The translations under genes were made by a program, and so were the position numbers. A stretch of DNA of 64,000 nt from CAVSRC01 sp963732845 (GTDB lineage: Bacteria > Pseudomonadota > Alphaproteobacteria > Rhizobiales > Kaistiaceae), in assembly GCA_963732845.1 (NCBI GenBank), contig CAVTBE010000021.1, positions 1 through 64,000 on the forward strand. The letters are read 5' to 3'. The notes under the pieces are model-generated. The model had not been told where the DNA came from. It did not search any database and saw only the letters and a program-made list of their open reading frames with translations. Each line of letters starts with the position of its first letter. Position 1 is the stretch's first letter. Shown one piece after another: positions 43,516-52,755 of the stretch.

Positions 43516-43995
43516 TCAGGTTTTCGTCTTGGCGGCGGTGTGGTGGCTGGCCGCGGCAATGCGCACGGCGCCGGCCAGGTCCGCCGAGCGCGCGAGCTGC
43601 TCGGCGATGCCGACGCCGCCGCCTTTGGCCATCTGGTTGGCGATCTGATCGATCAGCATCGACTTCCAGGTCTCTCCGGCGACTCCCTTGCCGAAGAAGC
43701 CGGCGCTGCTCGGGATCGCCGCCTGCAGCATATTGGCGAGCGCCATGGCCTCGAACTGGCGATAGGTGGCCGCGGTCTTGTCGGTCGCCGCATCGCCGGC
43801 CTTCGCGACGGGCCGCGGCGGGGGCGGCGGCAGTGCGGCCGGTGCGGGAGGCCGCGCGGGCCCGGCGGCCGCCAGCGAATCGACAAAGCCGGCAGCCTTC
43901 GCCGCATCGAGCCTGGCGACGGCGCGCTTGTAGCGCGCCGGGTCGGCGGCGCGGGCGACGTCAAGCACGATATCGGTGACCGGGCTGATCGACAT
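43516..43995 (-). CDS. flgJ: Rod-binding protein FlgJ (N-terminal type, no muramidase domain)
   Basis: A 159-residue protein consisting of an N-terminal region with a Pro stretch (PALPPPPPRPVA) and a rod-binding domain: QFEAMALANMLQAAIP, FFGKGVAGETWKSMLIDQIA and GGGVGIAEQL. It lacks the peptidoglycan hydrolase domain found in enterobacterial FlgJ, as is usual in alphaproteobacteria. It assists rod assembly in the periplasm. A GCAAG element pointing toward it lies at 44059-44063 inside the end of the preceding gene. Confidence 0.8.
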   Translation of the reverse strand: MSISPVTDIVLDVARAADPARYKRAVARLDAAKAAGFVDSLAAAGPARPPAPAALPPPPPRPVAKAGDAATDKTAATYRQFEAMALANMLQAAIPSSAGFFGKGVAGETWKSMLIDQIANQMAKGGGVGIAEQLARSADLAGAVRIAAASHHTAAKTKT

Positions 43996-44048
43996 GCCAG
44001 TTGCGGAAGGTCCCTTTTGATCCGTCCGTGCAGGATGCCGGGCGTAGC

Positions 44049-44447
44049 TTACGGGAAGCTTGCGTCGCGGGCCTTGGAGAGCGTCTCCAGGAGGTCCTGA
44101 AACACGCGCTTGTCGCGGCCGGTCTGGTGCTCGCGGCGGACGCGGTCGGTCATCCGCTCGGTGCGCTTCAGTTTGAGCGCCTGCTCCGACAGATGTTCCT
44201 CGACCACGCGGCGGGCGCGTTCCAGCCGCTCCGCCTCGCGGGAAAGAGCCTTCAGGCGGCGGGTCATCGCCTCGATGAACAGCCCCTGCAGCAGGCTGTC
44301 GTCGTTAAGCGCCGAAAGCAGGCCGGCCTGACCGCGGGCGTTTTCCGCCTTCTCGCGGTCGAGCGCCGCCATCTTCCATTGCGCCAGACGGTGAAGCTGT
44401 TCCTGGACGGCAAGCACCCGCTCGATCTTCTTCAGCCGGTTGCGCAT
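44049..44447 (-). CDS. FliJ-like coiled-coil flagellar protein
   Basis: A 132-residue, highly charged helical protein (RLKKIERVLAVQEQLHRLAQ, AMTRRLKALSREAERLERAR, LKRTERMTDRVRREHQTGRD). It looks like FliJ, the stalk protein of the export ATPase FliI, in size, coiled-coil character and location beside fliR, but FliJ has little conserved sequence. It follows fliR by ten bases. The reading is clean, with a normal ATG at 44447. Confidence 0.6.
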   Translation of the reverse strand: MRNRLKKIERVLAVQEQLHRLAQWKMAALDREKAENARGQAGLLSALNDDSLLQGLFIEAMTRRLKALSREAERLERARRVVEEHLSEQALKLKRTERMTDRVRREHQTGRDKRVFQDLLETLSKARDASFP

Positions 44448-44457
44448 GAGGCCGCTC

Positions 44458-45210
44458 CTAGTATCCCGCCAGCCAGCTGTCGAAGGCCGCCACGAAGTAG
44501 CTCAGCATGTCGTGCAGGCTGAACAGCAGCAGGAAGAGACCGCCGAGCATGACGAAGGGCGTGGCGACGAAGAAGACCGGGATCTGCGGTGCCAGCTTGC
44601 TGGTGACGCCGATGGCGAAGTTGACCAGCACCGAATAGGCGATGAACGGACCGCCGATGCGCAGCGCGATAAGGAAGGCGGTGCCGCCCTTGTCGGCGAT
44701 TTCGGCGAGCGCCGGCTGGGCGTTGAAGCCGGCGCCGGGCGGCAGCGCGATGTACGAATCGACCAGGCCGCGAAGGAGCTGGGCATGCAGGCCGGCGACG
44801 AACATGAGGGTGGCGGCGGCGATCGAGAACAGATTGGCGAGCGCCGGCGCCTGCTCGTCGGGCATGGAGGCGCCGGGCATGGCACTGAGCCCGATGAGCT
44901 GGGTGATGCCGACCGTGATCAGCTGCAGCGCCATGAACAGCAGGCGGGCGATGAGGCCGATCAGCAGCCCGCGGGCGAGCTCGCCGAAGAGCACGCCGAG
45001 CAGGGCGGGAACGCCGGCGTCGGCGACCAGTGGCCGGATGTCCGCCATCAGCATCGGCGCCAGGGCCAGCGATACGGCGATGGCGAGATAGAGGCGGATG
45101 CGCACCGGCACTTGGCTGTTGGAGAAGCCGGGCGCGATCATCAGGCAGGCGCCGACACGACAGAAGATCGCGAAGGCGGAGACGACGGTATCGGGTCCGA
45201 TTCCGATCAC
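44458..45210 (-). CDS. fliR: Flagellar export protein FliR
   Basis: A 250-residue, six-helix inner-membrane protein of the type III flagellar export gate. Family-like segments are AFAIFCRVGACLMIAPGFS at the start, PVRIRLYLAIAVSLALAP, and LLFMALQLITVGITQLIGL. Its ATG overlaps the stop of flhA by four bases, so the two are coupled. It works with FlhA, FlhB, FliP and FliQ; FliP is not in this window. Confidence 0.93.
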   Translation of the reverse strand: MIGIGPDTVVSAFAIFCRVGACLMIAPGFSNSQVPVRIRLYLAIAVSLALAPMLMADIRPLVADAGVPALLGVLFGELARGLLIGLIARLLFMALQLITVGITQLIGLSAMPGASMPDEQAPALANLFSIAAATLMFVAGLHAQLLRGLVDSYIALPPGAGFNAQPALAEIADKGGTAFLIALRIGGPFIAYSVLVNFAIGVTSKLAPQIPVFFVATPFVMLGGLFLLLFSLHDMLSYFVAAFDSWLAGY

Positions 45211-47306
45211 GAAATGGTTCCGAGGGAACGGATCTCGACGCCGCGGGCGATCTCGGCATGGGAGAGCACGGCAAGCGACGGGAACATGCGCTCGACGATC
45301 ATGCGGAGATAGGGGCGGGCGTCGGGTGCGGTGACCAGAACGAAGCGCGGGTTCTCGGCCATGTGGCGGCGGATGACCTCGGAGGCCTCGGTGGCGAACT
45401 GTTCGACCAGGCGCGGGTCGATGTCGAACTCGACGACCTCGCCCTTGGCGTCGCGCTTGAGGCTCTGGTGGAAGGCGAGGTCCCAGCGGTTGCCGAGGCG
45501 CAGCACGCTCAGCGTGCCGCCGTCGGCAAGGTCGCCACAGATCTGCTGGGCGATGCGGATGCGCACATGCTCGGCAATCTGCTCGGGCCGGCGGGTATGC
45601 GCCACGATCTCGGCGATCGCTTCCAGGATGATGTGCAGGTTGCGGATGGAGACGCGCTCGGCGAGCAGCGCCTTGAGTACCGCCTGCAGGCCGGAATAGG
45701 TGATCTGCGCCGGGCAGATTTCCTCCAGCAGCCGCTTGTATTCCGTGTCGAGACGGTCGAGCAGGATGCGCGTGTCCTTGTAGGACAGGAGCTGCGGCAG
45801 GTTGTTGCGGACCACCTCGCTGATGTGGGTCAGCATCACCGACAGGTTGTTGACGCCGACGAAGCCCTCGCGACGCACCTCGGCATCATAAGACTGCGGA
45901 ATCCACATGGCCTTCAGGCCGAAGGCCGGCTCGCGCACGATCTCGCCGGGCACGTCGGGCGGGGCGCCTTCGCCGACGACGACGAGAAGTTCGCCGATGC
46001 GCAGCTCCTGGGTCGACACCGCCGTGCCGTGGATCTTGATCTGGTAGCCCTTGGAGGGAACCGACAGGCTCTCGCCGACGCGGATCTCGGGAACCACGAG
46101 GCCGTATTGCAGGGCGAACTTGCGGCGCATGACGCCGACACGCTCGGCGATCTCCTGGGGGACACGCAGGATCTGGCTGGCGAGATGCATGCCGACGGAA
46201 ATTTCGATCTCGTCGGTCTTCAGCGCTTCCTTGATCGAGCTCTTGGCTTCAGCGCGGGCGCGGGCCTCCTCCGAGCGGATGGCCTGAACGTCCGCCTGGC
46301 GGACGGCATCGGCGCGGCGGGTGATGGTGAGCGCGGTCGCGGCCAGCCCCCCGCCCAGAAAGAAGAAGGGAATCAAGGGCAGGCCGGGCATGACACCAAG
46401 CAGGAACATCAGAGCGGCGGCGACCAGAAGCGCCCGCGGATAAGCGCTCAACTGGTTGAGGACCGCGGTCTCCGCCCGGCCGCGGGTGCCGCCCTTGGAG
46501 ACCAGCAGGCCGGCGGCCAGCGAGACGACTAATGCCGGAATCTGGGAGACCAGACCGTCGCCGACCGACAGGCGAGTGAAGACGTCGGCGGCCGCGGACA
46601 GCGCCATGCCGTGGCGGGTGACGCCGATGACGATGCCGCCGAAGATGTTGACGGCGATGATGATCAGACTGGCGATGGCCTCGCCGCGCACGAACTTGGA
46701 GGCGCCGTCCATGGAGCCGAAGAAAGAGCTTTCATCCTCCAGCTCGCGGCGCCGGCGATGGGCCTCCTTGTCGTCGATCAGACCGGCCGACAGGTCGGCG
46801 TCGATGGCCATCTGCTTGCCGGGGATGGCATCCAGCGTGAAGCGGGCGCCGACCTCGGCGATGCGCGTGGCGCCCTTGGTGATGACCACGAAATTGACGG
46901 TCACCAGGATGAGGAAGACGACGATGCCGATGACGAAGTCGCCGCTCATGACGAAGCGCGAGAAACCCTGGATGATGTGGCCGGCGGCGTAAACGCCCTC
47001 GCCGCCCTGCGACAGGATCAGACGCGTGGTGGCGATGCCGAGCGACATGCGCAGGATCGTGCTGATGAGGAGCACGGTCGGGAAGGCGGAGAAATCGAGC
47101 GGCTTCTGAATCCACAGGGAGACCATCAGGATCAGGATCGAGAAGGCGATCGAAAGCGCCAGGCCGAAATCGATCAGGGAGGACGGGATGGGGACGAAGA
47201 GGACCGCCAGAATGGCGAGAATGCCCGCGGCGAAGCCGACGTCGCGAAGCGAATGCCGTTCGGCCGGCGCGTGATCGAGAGTCTTGCTGCTGTCTATGGC
47301 GCTCAT
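45207..47306 (-). CDS. flhA: Flagellar export gate protein FlhA
   Basis: A 699-residue protein. The N-terminal half has about eight helices and the conserved cytoplasmic loop VITKGATRIAEVGARFTLDA with IPGKQMAIDADLSAGLIDD (FHIPEP motif). The C-terminal half is the cytoplasmic substrate-docking domain (GVNNLSVMLTHISEVVRNNL and following). Length and layout are standard. A GCAAG promoter-like element lies at 47327-47339 just upstream, so flhA probably begins its own transcription unit with fliR and the small genes after it. Confidence 0.96.
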   Translation of the reverse strand: MSAIDSSKTLDHAPAERHSLRDVGFAAGILAILAVLFVPIPSSLIDFGLALSIAFSILILMVSLWIQKPLDFSAFPTVLLISTILRMSLGIATTRLILSQGGEGVYAAGHIIQGFSRFVMSGDFVIGIVVFLILVTVNFVVITKGATRIAEVGARFTLDAIPGKQMAIDADLSAGLIDDKEAHRRRRELEDESSFFGSMDGASKFVRGEAIASLIIIAVNIFGGIVIGVTRHGMALSAAADVFTRLSVGDGLVSQIPALVVSLAAGLLVSKGGTRGRAETAVLNQLSAYPRALLVAAALMFLLGVMPGLPLIPFFFLGGGLAATALTITRRADAVRQADVQAIRSEEARARAEAKSSIKEALKTDEIEISVGMHLASQILRVPQEIAERVGVMRRKFALQYGLVVPEIRVGESLSVPSKGYQIKIHGTAVSTQELRIGELLVVVGEGAPPDVPGEIVREPAFGLKAMWIPQSYDAEVRREGFVGVNNLSVMLTHISEVVRNNLPQLLSYKDTRILLDRLDTEYKRLLEEICPAQITYSGLQAVLKALLAERVSIRNLHIILEAIAEIVAHTRRPEQIAEHVRIRIAQQICGDLADGGTLSVLRLGNRWDLAFHQSLKRDAKGEVVEFDIDPRLVEQFATEASEVIRRHMAENPRFVLVTAPDARPYLRMIVERMFPSLAVLSHAEIARGVEIRSLGTIS

Positions 47307-47326
47307 GGCGCCAATCTGTCAGCCGG

Positions 47327-47339
47327 GGCTTGCGCGAAG
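47327..47339 (-). promoter_or_regulatory. Flagellar upstream element CTTCGCGCAAGCC before flhA
   Basis: On the minus strand CTTCGCGCAAGCC lies 20 bases before the flhA ATG. The same CGCGCAAGC core occurs before flgE, the DUF1217 gene and motA, always reading toward the gene. It may be part of a shared promoter or activator site. Confidence 0.45.
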
Positions 47340-47378
47340 ATGGGTTTTGGCGCGCACCCGACGACGGCAGAAGCCGCC

Positions 47379-47645
47379 TCAGAAGCCGGTGGCGATGTGG
47401 CCGTAGGCGACGGTGGCGAAGGCGAAGATCTGACTGCCGATGAAGGAGCCGGTGAGCGCCGTGACCAGCAGGATGACGATGATCTTGGGAATGAAGGTCA
47501 GCGTCATTTCCTGAATCTGGGTGAGCGCCTGGAACAGCGCGATGGCGACGCCGACGATCATGGCGGCGAGCACCGCCGGCCCGGCGGCGACGATTATGGT
47601 CCAGATGGCGCCATAGACCAGCTCGATGGCGTCGGCTTCGTTCAT
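47379..47645 (-). CDS. fliQ: Flagellar export protein FliQ
   Basis: An 88-residue protein with two helices (AIWTIIVAAGPAVLAAMIVG and IIVILLVTALTGSFIGSQIF) joined by the conserved loop LFQALTQIQEMTLTFIPKI. It is a subunit of the flagellar export gate. It is the last gene of the unit flgE-flgK-flgL-flaF-flbT-flgD-fliQ, four bases after flgD. Confidence 0.94.
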   Translation of the reverse strand: MNEADAIELVYGAIWTIIVAAGPAVLAAMIVGVAIALFQALTQIQEMTLTFIPKIIVILLVTALTGSFIGSQIFAFATVAYGHIATGF

Positions 47646-47649
47646 GGCG

Positions 47650-48075
47650 TCACTCGATGGTCACGCCGTCGCCGAGCGTCAGCGTGTCGCCGTTGTCGAG
47701 GGTGGCGACGGGGCCGTCGCTGGTGATCTTGACCGACTTGACGACGCCGGAGGTTTCGCCGTCGCCCGAGGTAACGGTGTGGCCGATGGCGGAGTCACCG
47801 ATGTTGAGCGACTGAGCCGTCAGCAGCGAATCGAGCTTGCTGTTGGTCAGATAGGCCTGCTCGACCTGGGCGAAGGAGGCGAGCTGCGCGACAAACTGGC
47901 TCGAATCCATCGGGGCGGTCGGGTCTTGGTTGTTCAGTTGCGCCATGAACAGCTTGAGGAAGGCCTGGTAGTCGAGATCGCCGGCATTGGCGGACTTCTG
48001 CGTCGAGTCACCGGAGCCGCTCTTCTGGGTGGTGTCGGTGGTGCTCGTGTTGGAGACGGACGAAACGGTGGTCAT
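47650..48075 (-). CDS. flgD: Flagellar hook assembly protein FlgD
   Basis: A 141-residue hook cap protein. The N-terminal 40 residues are Ser/Thr-rich, then the conserved FlgD core LDYQAFLKLFMAQLNNQDPT and SSQFVAQLASFAQVEQAYLT. The C-terminal IGHTVTSGDG region is short, as in rhizobial FlgD. It guides polymerisation of FlgE at the hook tip. The gene lies between flbT and fliQ. Confidence 0.92.
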   Translation of the reverse strand: MTTVSSVSNTSTTDTTQKSGSGDSTQKSANAGDLDYQAFLKLFMAQLNNQDPTAPMDSSQFVAQLASFAQVEQAYLTNSKLDSLLTAQSLNIGDSAIGHTVTSGDGETSGVVKSVKITSDGPVATLDNGDTLTLGDGVTIE

Positions 48076-48090
48076 GGGATCTTCCTCCGG

Positions 48091-48513
48091 TCAGGCGGCG
48101 CGCGTCTGGTGGGTGGCGGGCGAGCCGTCGAGGATGGCATCCTCGCTCGGGAACAGCGCGCGCAGCCGCTTCAGCGCATCGAACGCTGAGCCTTCGTCCA
48201 CCATCCGGGCGATGGCGGCCAATTCGGCGCGAATCGCCTGGTTGGTGAAGGACACCATGGTGGATGCGTGCATCTGATTGAAAAGATTGCGCGTGGCTTC
48301 GGCGTTCCTCGGGTCCATGAGCAGCGCCTGGACGACGAAATAGAGCTGGCGCAGCGGCGAGGTCGTCTCCTCGGCCTGCATCACGTGGCTCTCCAGAATG
48401 AAGACGACGTCGTTGAGAAGCTGCAGCGTCACCTTGCGATCGGCGCGCACGACCGCGCCGTTGATGTAGATGCGCTCGCCGGCTTTCAGCGAGATCTGGA
48501 TATGGCCGCTCAT
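48091..48513 (-). CDS. flbT: Flagellar biosynthesis repressor FlbT
   Basis: A 140-residue protein of the FlbT family: HIQISLKAGERIYINGAVVR, VVFILESHVMQAEETTSPLR and RQLYFVVQALLMDP. In Caulobacter FlbT binds the 5' leader of flagellin mRNA and lowers its translation until hooks are complete. Its ATG overlaps the flaF stop (ATGA). Together with FlaF this is a hallmark of alphaproteobacteria. Confidence 0.94.
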   Translation of the reverse strand: MSGHIQISLKAGERIYINGAVVRADRKVTLQLLNDVVFILESHVMQAEETTSPLRQLYFVVQALLMDPRNAEATRNLFNQMHASTMVSFTNQAIRAELAAIARMVDEGSAFDALKRLRALFPSEDAILDGSPATHQTRAA

Positions 48514-48866
48514 GCCAGGCCGTCGCGGATCATCTTGTTGACGTCGATCAGGGCCGAGAAGCTCTTCGACGGATTGGCCAGGATGCGGTCCGATTCGGCC
48601 ACGGCCCATACGCCGATGGCGATCAGGTCGCGCTTGAGGGCGTCGTTGAGCTCGTTGCGCGGATCGCTGAGGTTTTCGATGAAGAACGTCCACAGCTTCT
48701 GGACATAGACGACCGCGTCGGCGACATCGGTCGCCTCGGTCGCCTCGGTTGCCTTGGCTTCAGCCGCGGTGAGCAGCGCGATGGCGCGGTCGAGTGCCGC
48801 CTTCTCGCGCTCGCGTGCCGCGTGCGCACCGCTTTCCATGATTTCAGCATAGGACATCTTGTACAT
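48510..48866 (-). CDS. flaF: Flagellar regulator FlaF
   Basis: A 118-residue FlaF protein, with ESGAHAAREREKAALDRAIA, YVQKLWTFFIENLSDPRNEL and DLIAIGVWAVAESDRILA. In alphaproteobacteria FlaF is needed for flagellin secretion and acts opposite to FlbT. A run of Ala/Thr/Glu triplets (KATEATEATD, residues about 38-47) looks like a small slippage expansion. It overlaps flbT and follows flgL by 19 bases. Confidence 0.93.
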   Translation of the reverse strand: MYKMSYAEIMESGAHAAREREKAALDRAIALLTAAEAKATEATEATDVADAVVYVQKLWTFFIENLSDPRNELNDALKRDLIAIGVWAVAESDRILANPSKSFSALIDVNKMIRDGLA

Positions 48867-48885
48867 CTGTTTGGTTCCGTACCGG

Positions 48886-49920
48886 TTACGCGTAGTTCAA
48901 CAGGCTCATCTGCAGCAGTTTTGCCGTCAGCGAGTAGGACATCTCGATCTGCGTCGTCAGCGTATCGATCTTCACCTTGGCCTCCGTCGCGTCGACGCCT
49001 TCGAGCGAATCGATGTGGGTCTGCAGAATCGATTGCTGAGCCGTCAGCCGGTCGTTGGCCTCGGTGACCTGATTCTGCACTCCGCCAAGGCTGCCCTGGA
49101 TCGCGACCAGTCCATCATTGCCATCGCCAACGAGACTGTTTGCCTTGTCGGTGATCGCCTTCTGTGCATCGCTTGAAAGACCGTCGTATCCGAGGTAGCC
49201 GACCAGAGTATAAGCCTCAGCAAGCTTGCGCATGGCTGGCTCATTGGCGCTGACCGAGGTGGAAACCGACGTGGCGGTGTCGATGCGGCTGCGGATTGTC
49301 TGATCGGTGGCGGAAGACCAGGTGGCGCCCCAGGCCGGATCGGCGAAGAGCGCGTCGAACTCGTTGTCGAGGAAATCGCTCATCTCGGCGCCGGTGATGT
49401 CGGCGGCGGCGGGGTCGTCGGGTGGGAAGCCGAACTTGGCGGTGAAGGCGGCGGTCACGGCGGCGCCGGGGCCGCTGTCGTAATCAGCAAGCGGTGCGGT
49501 CGACGAATTGATGCCGGCGAAGAGATAGTCGTGGCCGTCGGAGACGTTGATGGCCTGCGTCAAACCCGACAGCGCCGACTGGGCGGCCTGAACGAGGCTG
49601 CCGTCCTTGCCCGAGGTCTGCGCGGTGATCAGGGTCTGCATGAAGTCGTCGGCGCCGCTGCGCATGGTGTCGAGCGCGCTTTGCTGCTGCTGGAGGCGCG
49701 CGGCGATGGTGCCGTTGCTGACGATCAGGGAGCCAATGGCGTTGCTGTCGATGTGGAGGGAGACGCTTTGCGAGGTCCGTGCTCCTAGGGTCAGTCCGAC
49801 GTCAGCCATGCGCGATGTGACGACCTCCTGGTTCAGGCGCACCAGATCGCGCTGCATCTGCGCAATGCTGGTCCGCGGTGCGCCGACCAGCGATGCGGTG
49901 GAGATGAGTGAGGTGCGCAT
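48886..49920 (-). CDS. flgL: Flagellar hook-filament junction protein FlgL
   Basis: A 344-residue flagellin-like junction protein. The N-terminal helix region (RTSIAQMQRDLVRLNQEVVT) and the C-terminal region (AKVKIDTLTTQIEMSYSLTA) are the conserved coiled-coil ends, with a variable middle. The ATG at 49920 starts two bases after the flgK stop. It joins hook and filament together with FlgK. Confidence 0.92.
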   Translation of the reverse strand: MRTSLISTASLVGAPRTSIAQMQRDLVRLNQEVVTSRMADVGLTLGARTSQSVSLHIDSNAIGSLIVSNGTIAARLQQQQSALDTMRSGADDFMQTLITAQTSGKDGSLVQAAQSALSGLTQAINVSDGHDYLFAGINSSTAPLADYDSGPGAAVTAAFTAKFGFPPDDPAAADITGAEMSDFLDNEFDALFADPAWGATWSSATDQTIRSRIDTATSVSTSVSANEPAMRKLAEAYTLVGYLGYDGLSSDAQKAITDKANSLVGDGNDGLVAIQGSLGGVQNQVTEANDRLTAQQSILQTHIDSLEGVDATEAKVKIDTLTTQIEMSYSLTAKLLQMSLLNYA

Positions 49921-49922
49921 GA

Positions 49923-51389
49923 TCAGGCGACCGCGTCGAGCAAGGCCTGGAAGAGGGAATTGACGACGTTGATCAGCTTCGAGGAGGCCTGATAGCTCTG
50001 TTCGAGCCGAAGCTGCTGGGCATATTCGTCGTCGAGGTTGACGCCGACGGCGTTGGACAGCGCCGTCTGCACGCGGGTCAGCAGGGCGCTTTGGTAATCG
50101 GCGGTGTCGGACGTGCTCTGGCGCTGGTCCTCCAGCCACCCGACCGAGGCGGTGGAGAAATCGGTGAGGCTGGCGGAGGCCTCGAGCCCCGAGGTTCCGC
50201 TGAAGCTGCGCGCCGCGCTGAGCTGGTCGATGAGGCCGGAGAGGCGGTCGGAATAGCCGGCGGCGCCGGTGGTATTGTACGTGTAGCTGGCGCCGTTGAT
50301 GCCGCCGTCGCGCAGCTTGGCGATGCTGCCGCCTTGCGCGGGAACGACCGCCGAATTGACCTTGAGCGTGCCGGCGATGCCGGAGGACAGCGTTCCGCTG
50401 GTCGGGATCGCCGGTCCGCCGGACCAGGTGAAAAGGCCGGCGCGGTCGGCACCGCCGGCGCCGGACTGATCGCTTTCGGCGAAGCTTTCGACCAGCCCGC
50501 GGGCCATCTCGTCGAGTTGCGCCTGATAGGTCGGCGCCGTCTCGTCGCGCAGCGTGGCCAGCCCGGCAAGCGCGCCGGAGGAGATCGGCATGGGCGCATT
50601 GGCGCCGGTGACCGGGACGCCGTCGACGAGGACCGGATTGCCGGTGGTGCCCGGCGACAGCGTCGAGGACGTCGCCATGGAGACCGAGCGGGCGGTCTTG
50701 TCGAAGAGGACGACGCCGCTGTCGGTATAGACCGCCATGTCGTTGTCGCCGCGACGCACGACCGTGATGCCGATCTCCTGGCTGATCTGGTCGAGCAGGG
50801 CATCGCGCTGATCGAGCGCGTCGGTGGCGTCCTGGCCGGTCTGGGTCTCGGCGACGGCCCGCTGGTTCAGCGTCTGGAACTGGGTGAGCAGGGAATTGAG
50901 CTTGTCGACCGACGCGGCCATGGCGGCGTCGGCGTCGTTGCGCACCGCGGTGACGGTCTGGCTGGCGTTGTTGAGGGCGCTGGCGACCGATTGCGCCGCG
51001 CTGACCGCCGCCTGTCCGAGGCTGGAGTCGGAGGGGGCGTTGGCATAGGTCTGCAGGGCGGTGGACAGCGCGGCGATCTTGGCTGCCGGCGAGGTGCCGT
51101 CGGCGGTGTCGCCGACGGTATCCTGGAGGCGGTTGAGACCGTCGAGCAGGGCCTGCGATGCGGCCGCGTTCGAACTGGCGCCGAGATACTGGGTCAGGAT
51201 CGAATCGTTCGTCGCCCGTGTGATGGTGGCGACGTGCGAGGACCCCGTCGGATCGATGACCGGAACCGCGATCTTGCGCGAACGGGTCGGGTCATCCGCA
51301 TTGGCGACATTGCTGCTGGAGACGGCGATTTGCGTCGCCGTCGTCTGCAGCGCCTGGCGGGCGGTGTTCAGGGCGACCGTGAGGCTCAC
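49923..51389 (-). CDS. flgK: Flagellar hook-associated protein FlgK
   Basis: A 488-residue hook-filament junction protein. The N-terminus (LNTARQALQTTATQIAVSSS, then NVANADDP) and C-terminus (LRLEQSYQASSKLINVVNSL) form the conserved rod/hook family ends, with LLDQISQEIGITVVRRGDND inside. The start is GTG at 51389 with GAGGA upstream. It follows flgE by 33 bases in the same direction. Confidence 0.94.
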   Translation of the reverse strand: MSLTVALNTARQALQTTATQIAVSSSNVANADDPTRSRKIAVPVIDPTGSSHVATITRATNDSILTQYLGASSNAAASQALLDGLNRLQDTVGDTADGTSPAAKIAALSTALQTYANAPSDSSLGQAAVSAAQSVASALNNASQTVTAVRNDADAAMAASVDKLNSLLTQFQTLNQRAVAETQTGQDATDALDQRDALLDQISQEIGITVVRRGDNDMAVYTDSGVVLFDKTARSVSMATSSTLSPGTTGNPVLVDGVPVTGANAPMPISSGALAGLATLRDETAPTYQAQLDEMARGLVESFAESDQSGAGGADRAGLFTWSGGPAIPTSGTLSSGIAGTLKVNSAVVPAQGGSIAKLRDGGINGASYTYNTTGAAGYSDRLSGLIDQLSAARSFSGTSGLEASASLTDFSTASVGWLEDQRQSTSDTADYQSALLTRVQTALSNAVGVNLDDEYAQQLRLEQSYQASSKLINVVNSLFQALLDAVA

Positions 51390-51422
51390 GTCATCGTCCT
51401 CATGGGCCGATCATGCCTGAAG

Positions 51423-52679
51423 CTAGCGCTTGAGGTTCATCAGAACGTCAAGCAGTTCCGAACTGGTCTGAACGATCTTGGAGTTGGCGGTATAGTCGCG
51501 CTGGGCGACGATCATGTCGGTCAGCTCGGAGGCCATGTCGACGTTCGACTGCTCGAGCGCGCCGGAGACGATGCCGCCGCGGCCGCCCTCGGTGGGGAAG
51601 CCGATCTGCATGTCGCCAGAACCGGTGGTGACGCGATAGGCGTCGCCGGCAACCACCTGCAGATTGTCCGGGCTGGCCACCGTGGCCAGCGGAATGCGAT
51701 AGATCGCCACCCGCGAGCCGTTTTCGTAGGTGGCATAGACGATGCCGTCCTTGTCGATGTCGACGCCGGAAATGGCGCTCGGCGCATTGCCGTTGACCGT
51801 CACGTTCTGGGGCGTGAAGTCGGTCGCCAGGGAGGTGGTGCCGGTGAGGTCGAGCGAGAGGGTTTCGCCGCCCGGAACCGGGATGCTCATCGTCGAGGAG
51901 CTGGTCAGCTGGCCGTCGGAATCGAAGGACAGCGTCTGGGTGGCGAGCGGCCCGGAGGAATAGGGGAAGCCGCCACCGGAGTCGGCGTCGGCCGCATTGT
52001 AGACCGCGACTTGCCACTGATCGGGGCTGCTTGCGGTCTTGGTCATGTAGACGTCGAGGGTCACCTCGTGGCCGACCTTGTCGTAGGCGACGATCGACGT
52101 CTTGACCGAATAGGTGGAGGTGGGGAGGTTGTCGGCGGGCGTGTCGCCGGTCACGGCCTCGTCGTCGGAGGGCAGGTTGACGCTGAAGGTGCCTTCCGTC
52201 GAGGCGACCGCCTTGAGGTTCCTGTCGGTCACGCTCACCGGCTCGAGATTGGCCGTGCCGTTGAGGACCGCCGAAGTGTCACCGTCCTTGATCGGGTAGC
52301 CGAGCAGCGTATAGCCGCCGCTGTTGACCAAGTTGCCGGTGGAGGCGTCGGTGGTGAAGGCGCCGGCGCGGGTGAGATAAGGCTCGCCGTTGGCGTTGGC
52401 GACGACCAGGAAGCCGTTGCCCTGGATGGCCAGGTCGGTGGACGAAGTGGTGTAGGCCAGCGATCCCTGCTGGGAGATCGAGTGGCGGATGTTGGTGGCC
52501 ACGGCACCGGAATTGTACGTGCCGGCGCTGCTTTCGAGGACCAACGCGGAGAAGACCGTGTTGCCGGCCTTGTAGCCTGTCGTGCCTGAGTTGGCGATGT
52601 TGTCCGAAATCGTCGACAGCTTGGTCGATTGGGCGTTCATGCCGGACACGCCAGTGCGCAGGGCGCTGTAAAGACTCAT
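51423..52679 (-). CDS. flgE: Flagellar hook protein FlgE
   Basis: A 418-residue hook subunit. The N-terminal family motif is LRTGVSGMNAQSTKLSTISD followed by NIANSGTTGYK. The C-terminus has NVDMASELTDMIVAQRDYTA and SELLDVLMNLKR. The ATG at 52679 has GAGGAA seven bases upstream, and a GCAAG element lies at 52730-52740. It is the first gene of the flgE-flgK-flgL-flaF-flbT-flgD-fliQ unit. Confidence 0.95.
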   Translation of the reverse strand: MSLYSALRTGVSGMNAQSTKLSTISDNIANSGTTGYKAGNTVFSALVLESSAGTYNSGAVATNIRHSISQQGSLAYTTSSTDLAIQGNGFLVVANANGEPYLTRAGAFTTDASTGNLVNSGGYTLLGYPIKDGDTSAVLNGTANLEPVSVTDRNLKAVASTEGTFSVNLPSDDEAVTGDTPADNLPTSTYSVKTSIVAYDKVGHEVTLDVYMTKTASSPDQWQVAVYNAADADSGGGFPYSSGPLATQTLSFDSDGQLTSSSTMSIPVPGGETLSLDLTGTTSLATDFTPQNVTVNGNAPSAISGVDIDKDGIVYATYENGSRVAIYRIPLATVASPDNLQVVAGDAYRVTTGSGDMQIGFPTEGGRGGIVSGALEQSNVDMASELTDMIVAQRDYTANSKIVQTSSELLDVLMNLKR

Positions 52680-52729
52680 CGGTGGTTCCTCGTCGTACGG
52701 GGTCGAGCGGAGCGCAGCCTACGCGTTCT

Positions 52730-52740
52730 GGCTTGCGCGG
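52730..52740 (-). promoter_or_regulatory. Flagellar upstream element CCGCGCAAGCC before flgE
   Basis: On the minus strand CCGCGCAAGCC lies 50 bases before the flgE ATG, in the 76-base gap after fliI. It shares the nine-base core CGCGCAAGC with the elements before flhA, the DUF1217 gene and motA. Confidence 0.45.
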
Positions 52741-52755
52741 GGCTGTGCTTCAGGG

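Noticed and set aside
42079..44100. A 673-codon open frame on the plus strand running over four flagellar genes
   Set aside because: It overlaps the FMN-domain gene and minus-strand flagellar genes in a non-coding frame and has no recognisable domain.
50091..52589. An 832-codon open frame on the plus strand opposite flgK and flgE
   Set aside because: It is a shadow of two clear hook genes; the Gly/Ala/Arg-rich translation matches no family.
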